Made by a program: the position numbers and the translations under genes. Shown one piece after another: positions 57,600-61,213 of a stretch of DNA of 61,213 nt (the stretch's first letter is position 1; every line of letters begins with the position of its first letter). This stretch comes from Sergeia podlipaevii (lineage: Eukaryota > Euglenozoa > Kinetoplastea > Trypanosomatida > Trypanosomatidae). The notes beneath the pieces are model-generated. The model did no database searches and was not told the origin of the DNA. It saw only the letters and a list, made by a program, of their open reading frames with translations. Location: the NCBI GenBank assembly GCA_030849805.1, contig JASANZ010002169.1, positions 1 through 61,213 on the forward strand, given 5' to 3'.

Positions 57600-58512
57600 G
57601 GACAGCAGTGATAAAAAAAAAAAAAAGGTAGCTAGGCAACACTAAAGAATACGTATGATAGTAAATAAAGATGCGTGCACGCGCGTGAGTTCCTCTTCCT
57701 CTTATTTCTTTTCTATATAAAAGTCGAAAAGAGCAGTACGCGGAAGAAGCGAAGTGACTTCCTCCCTCCCTCCTCTCAGTCCCTCCTTCTGTTCTTCAAG
57801 TATATGTTTGGCCTTGAAAAGAAGGTGTGAGATAATTGATGTGCATACCTTCAAGAAAACAAAAAAAGAACAAAAAAGAAAAGGTTCTTTGACAATGATG
57901 AACGCATAAGGGGATACCCTTGTTAAGCCCAGGGGTGTGCATATGTGCAAAAAAGGGAAAAAAATGAACTATAAGATGCATAACTGGTATCTTTGTTTTT
58001 TTGCTTTGCGTTGGTACATATGGGAGGAGTTCCTGAGTCTTAGATTCGACTCACTGACTGTGTTCCAGTACTGCGATGAGTCACCAGCAATGCGATAATA
58101 AAAAAGAAAAAGCTGTTTTGGTTTTAGAAAAATCGTGAACACATGTTTTTCTTTCTTGAAATTACTTTTCAGATCATAAAGCGCTATGCACAGATTGCAT
58201 CTTTCTCTTCACAATCTTCATACACTCTCAAAATCTTATCGTTTTGCGGTTGCAGCTGCCCTGAGTTTTGTTACGATGCCTGAAAGCCCTGTTTTGCTTG
58301 GCGATTGGGTGTTACTACATATCATATAAACTAGGTTAACGGAGGTAGCAAAACAAAGATAATCTCGCCACTACCAATTCTATCTGAAATGGCAATACGT
58401 CACGTGGCTACCACGCGCAAGGCCAAAAAAATACAAAAAGGCAAAAAAAAAAAAAAAACGAACTATGATGATAACATTTTCTGATCCTCTCCTTCTACTA
58501 CCTCCATGCTAC
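57600..58512. other. Spacer, no gene recognised
   Basis: 913 bp: A14 at 57613-57626, AT-rich sequence, A-run at 58444-58458. No frame longer than about 80 codons with complex sequence. Confidence 0.6.
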
Positions 58513-58992
58513 TTACCTCGCACTTGAATGCTGCTCATACAGACCAGAGCTACTAACATATTCGCCAGGAGCACTAAACACCTCTGGGCGTTCAATTTCA
58601 GCACGAGTGTTGGCAATGGCCTCAGCGTGAATCTCAAAGATGCGGCCCATCTCATCCCTGCGCTTATACATTTCGTTCTCTGTCAAGCCACCAATGAAGC
58701 CCTTGTTTTTATGCAGTTGAAAAGAGGTTGGTTGTTGTCTGATCAGAAGTATCCCAGAAAACATAACAAAGACGCCGACAACAACGCCAATCATAACTTG
58801 ATCTGGTACTGTGAGTATCTGCCTGATCACGCTCTCTCGGTGGTTCATCTGCGCCGATTGGAGAGATGAGACACGCGCAAACGCATTTTGGTAACTGTTG
58901 CGGTAGAGCATCCCCTTTTCTGAGGCACGTGCACCTGGCGACAACGCGTGCAGAAACGGCTTTATGTACCGCGTTGCTGACTTGCGAAACAT
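58513..58992 (-). CDS. Small single-helix membrane protein, probably mitochondrial
   Basis: 159 residues. Basic N-terminus (MFRKSATRYIKPFLHALSPG) without acidic residues resembles a mitochondrial presequence. One transmembrane helix at about 65-84 (DQVMIGVVVGVFVMFSGILL). A hydrophilic C-terminus of about 75 residues (ENEMYKRRDEMGRIFEIHAE) probably forms a helix. No family recognised. This build is common among lineage-specific subunits of kinetoplastid respiratory or ATP synthase complexes, which is inference only. A CAG lies one base before the ATG (AG 58994-58995) and could be the acceptor, though an earlier TTTAG is also available. Confidence 0.65.
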   Translation of the reverse strand: MFRKSATRYIKPFLHALSPGARASEKGMLYRNSYQNAFARVSSLQSAQMNHRESVIRQILTVPDQVMIGVVVGVFVMFSGILLIRQQPTSFQLHKNKGFIGGLTENEMYKRRDEMGRIFEIHAEAIANTRAEIERPEVFSAPGEYVSSSGLYEQHSSAR

Positions 58993-59868
58993 GCTGAGAA
59001 AAATGTAGTTTCGCTGTCAAAACTAAACCAGGAATCAAGAAAAAGTGTGATGGGTTGATAAGGGGAGGGGGGGGGGAAGTATCCAAGAACTAAAGAGAGC
59101 AGATAAAATGACAGATGGTAAGTTAATGGCGTATGTGCGCGCGCTATATGCCACCACNGATAAAATGACAGATGGTAAGTTAATGGCGTATGTGCGCGCG
59201 CTATATGCCACCACTATAAGCTGATACTACTAAATCTACAGACAAAGGCGTGCAAACCCTTGCTTTTCACTAGTGTCTTGCTAAACTTGGCAACTCTAAA
59301 TATCACCTTCTCATGTGGCGCAAAAGAAAAAGTTGGAGAGGAAAAAAAAAGGTGATCAAGTGGCCTGCATTATATGTGAGTAGGTAAAGCGCACAATTTG
59401 TTGGTGAGCCACTACTGCGACCTCCGTTTGAGCAAGCAAAAAAAATAAAAAGTGCACTGGGTAAGATGATTAGTGTTTTACTACATGCGGGATGAAAGGA
59501 ACACATTGCTGTACGCCTACACTACTCCCTAGAAAAATAAAAAAACAAAAAAAAAAGAGGGAGCGAGGGGTCGGTACAAGGCACTATACATCGTCACAAA
59601 CAATAGTGAGAAGAAGGAGGGTGCACGGCTGTTCCCACGCACACATGCGGACACTTCTATTCGACAATAAAAGGAAAACAAAAAAAACTCGTAGAGAAAA
59701 AAAAGGGACTACACAATAATGATATTTAAAAAAAAAGAGAAAAAGAAGATGTATTCTAAAATGCGAATGTTCTCGCTGACACTACTGTGCACACCTATAT
59801 AAGCAGGATCTAGTCGCTTCCTCTCCTCTCCCTCTCTCTCTCTCTCCCAATCCATCTCATACGTCTAT
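58993..59868. other. Spacer containing the assembly join
   Basis: 876 bp. Apart from the N and duplication, G10 near 59067-59076, A-runs and a (CT)n near 59829-59847. No gene seen. Confidence 0.6.
59102..59214. other. Assembly join: N flanked by a 56-bp exact duplication
   Basis: The 56 bases at 59102-59157 recur exactly at 59159-59214, separated by the single N at 59158. This is what results when two contigs sharing an unrecognised overlap are abutted. The true sequence probably has one copy. No gene is affected. Confidence 0.9.
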
Positions 59869-61092
59869 CTACATCAGCCCCTTGGCTGTGGCAGCGTTCT
59901 TAAACTGCTCAATGCCGCACTTTCCATTCACTGCGATCTCACCAAAAAGAGAGTCAATCTGTGCATCTGAGAGGCCAAACTCACACTTATGGCAGAGGGC
60001 ACGAATGCCCTCCAGGTCACGCCCACCGGCGAAGTACTTGGACTCCACGCCTAAGGTCACGTAGTGGCACGGCTGCACGAGCTGCTGCACCGTGGCGGCA
60101 TCCTCTAGCTGTCTCAGCGTCACGATTGTGCGGCCGTACTGGTTCGCCGACTTGGTGCCATCAGAAATGTGGTTGGTCAGGCTGGCCCACCGCGCGCTCG
60201 TCTCGAGCTCAGCCGACGCTGCTGTCTTCTGTGCCTGTAGACACCTAGGGTTGTGGCACTCAGGCTCTACCCAGCTGGAGAGTAAGTCCTTCACGGTGGG
60301 CGGCGGCGAGCCTGCGGAGTCTCCATAAAGGCCCTTCTTCACAGTAGTGGTCTTTTTCTTGTCGTCGCCCCACTCCGCGGGATCGTCAAAGCCGTAGGTG
60401 CGAGACTTGCCCACTTCATAGTCAATAGTGCTCTTGTAGTCGCGGACGATCTTGGGCATCAACTGCGTCTCGGTGGTCCGGCACATGGCATCCGCAACGC
60501 TCTCGCACGTATTCGAGGCCACACCGAAGCGATGCTGCGTCGGATCAACGCCGACAGCCTCCCAGTCGTAGTTTCGGTTCGTTTGCGCGCCAACCTCGTG
60601 GCGCACATCCACGTCCCTCCAGCTACTCATGGTAGACTTGGTGGTCTCTCCCTTCGGATTCGGCATGCCAAAGCCGTGAAGCGGAACCACCACCGCATTA
60701 CGGGAAGCAGGGGGGTGACCGAGAGGATTGGCGGCGGCCTTGCGTGAGTTCTTCTCCTTCTGCTCCTCCACCAGCGCAGACATACGGTCCACATGCACGC
60801 CAGGGCGAAGGCAAACGTCAATGGACTCGCTAAGATCACTTTTCGTACCATAGCGCTCGTTGGGATCAGCAGGCACATCGTGGGCAATACCGTAGTGCCT
60901 GCTACCTATGCCAACGTCTTGACCGCGGTGACGGTACACCTTGATCTTGTCGGGTGTCACGCAGCCCTCAGGGTTGTAGCTGGAGGTGAGATCTGCAACG
61001 TTGGGCTGTGTATAGTCGCCAGCGAGACCTGCGGGACGGATCTGAGGGGCATTGCGCTCAAGGCGCTGCTGGGTACTGAAGCGCAGAGACAT
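59869..61092 (-). CDS. EFHB/CFAP21-like axonemal protein
   Basis: 407 residues from the ATG at 61092 (MSLRFSTQQRLERN); the upstream extension is non-ATG. It resembles EF-hand family member B: repeated short motifs with conserved tyrosines and glycines (RGQDVGIGSRHYGIAHDVPA, HRFGVASNTCESVADAMC, KSRTYGFDDP, KKGLYGDSAG), then a C-terminal EF-hand-like pair (about 345-405) with a degenerate first loop and HKCEFGLSDAQIDSLFGEIA in the second. EFHB/CFAP21 is a microtubule inner protein of ciliary doublets. The canonical calcium ligands are mostly missing, so structural rather than calcium-sensing function is likely. With CFAP161 it is the second doublet inner protein in this window. Confidence 0.75.
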   Translation of the reverse strand: MSLRFSTQQRLERNAPQIRPAGLAGDYTQPNVADLTSSYNPEGCVTPDKIKVYRHRGQDVGIGSRHYGIAHDVPADPNERYGTKSDLSESIDVCLRPGVHVDRMSALVEEQKEKNSRKAAANPLGHPPASRNAVVVPLHGFGMPNPKGETTKSTMSSWRDVDVRHEVGAQTNRNYDWEAVGVDPTQHRFGVASNTCESVADAMCRTTETQLMPKIVRDYKSTIDYEVGKSRTYGFDDPAEWGDDKKKTTTVKKGLYGDSAGSPPPTVKDLLSSWVEPECHNPRCLQAQKTAASAELETSARWASLTNHISDGTKSANQYGRTIVTLRQLEDAATVQQLVQPCHYVTLGVESKYFAGGRDLEGIRALCHKCEFGLSDAQIDSLFGEIAVNGKCGIEQFKNAATAKGLM

Positions 61093-61213
61093 GAGGAGCT
61101 CTGGCAATATGCTATGCTTCTTTTTTTTTTTTTTCTATGTGCGTATAGAGAATAGTATATAGATGAATTGATCTACCAAAGCTTATCTAAAGAAACCGTA
61201 CCTCGTCAGCGTG

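Noticed and set aside
59102..59214. Insertion-element target duplication around the N
   Set aside because: 56 bp is too long for a target-site duplication and nothing is inserted between the copies; an assembly join explains it.

Overview
The window is nuclear DNA of a trypanosomatid kinetoplastid. All 32 genes I can support lie on the minus strand. They are intron-free, 60-1,170 codons long, and separated by 120-1,300 bp of AT-rich, microsatellite-rich DNA. Many starts are preceded, on the coding strand, by a pyrimidine tract followed by an AG, which is the arrangement used for SL trans-splicing. The protein set also points this way: a kinetoplastid-type histone H4 ending in YGYA, the HIBCH-derived mitoribosome protein mS47, and several axonemal microtubule inner proteins. 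The AT-rich spacers argue against Leishmania. A phosphoenolpyruvate mutase argues against an African trypanosome. I cannot name the genus. The window reads as one polycistronic unit transcribed from about 61.2 kb down to about 2.76 kb.

Layout, low to high coordinate (reverse of transcription). 1-2.76 kb has no gene but carries a diverged pair of 150-bp repeats and two hairpins, and is a candidate end of the transcription unit. 2.76-9.2 kb: histone H4, octanoyltransferase LipB, a thioredoxin-like protein with 33-bp repeats, a zinc-ribbon protein, V-ATPase subunit E. 9.9-16.4 kb: a small membrane protein, a TFB1-like TFIIH subunit, a CFAP161/EF-hand protein, a cyclophilin, an unknown. 17-24.7 kb: an ArfGAP, tubulin cofactor C, the zinc chaperone ZNG1, an unknown, and a fusion of about ten CCHC knuckles to an NYN nuclease domain. 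25.3-34.2 kb: topoisomerase III, 14-3-3, PEP mutase, a coiled-coil protein. 34.9-42.9 kb: a GMC-type flavoprotein with altered catalytic positions, a two-helix membrane protein, a membrane protein with two Cache-like modules, a CCZ1-like protein. 43.5-52 kb: mitoribosomal bL20m, cytosolic eL22, mS47, a membrane-anchored macro-domain protein, a PI31-like protein. 53-61 kb: a coiled-coil protein, an actin-related protein, a small membrane protein, an EFHB/CFAP21-like protein.

Genes in such a unit are not a functional operon. Three themes recur. Mitochondrion: LipB, bL20m, mS47, probably the macro-domain and two small membrane proteins. Flagellum and cytoskeleton: CFAP161, EFHB, TBCC, the actin-related protein, thioredoxin-like and coiled-coil proteins. 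Membrane traffic: ArfGAP, CCZ1, V-ATPase. I see no mobile-element ORF, CRISPR, tRNA or rRNA. A single N at 59158 flanked by a 56-bp exact duplication is an assembly join.

Start codons were chosen as the first ATG consistent with the family and, where visible, with the splice acceptor. Several open frames extend further upstream only through non-ATG codons.
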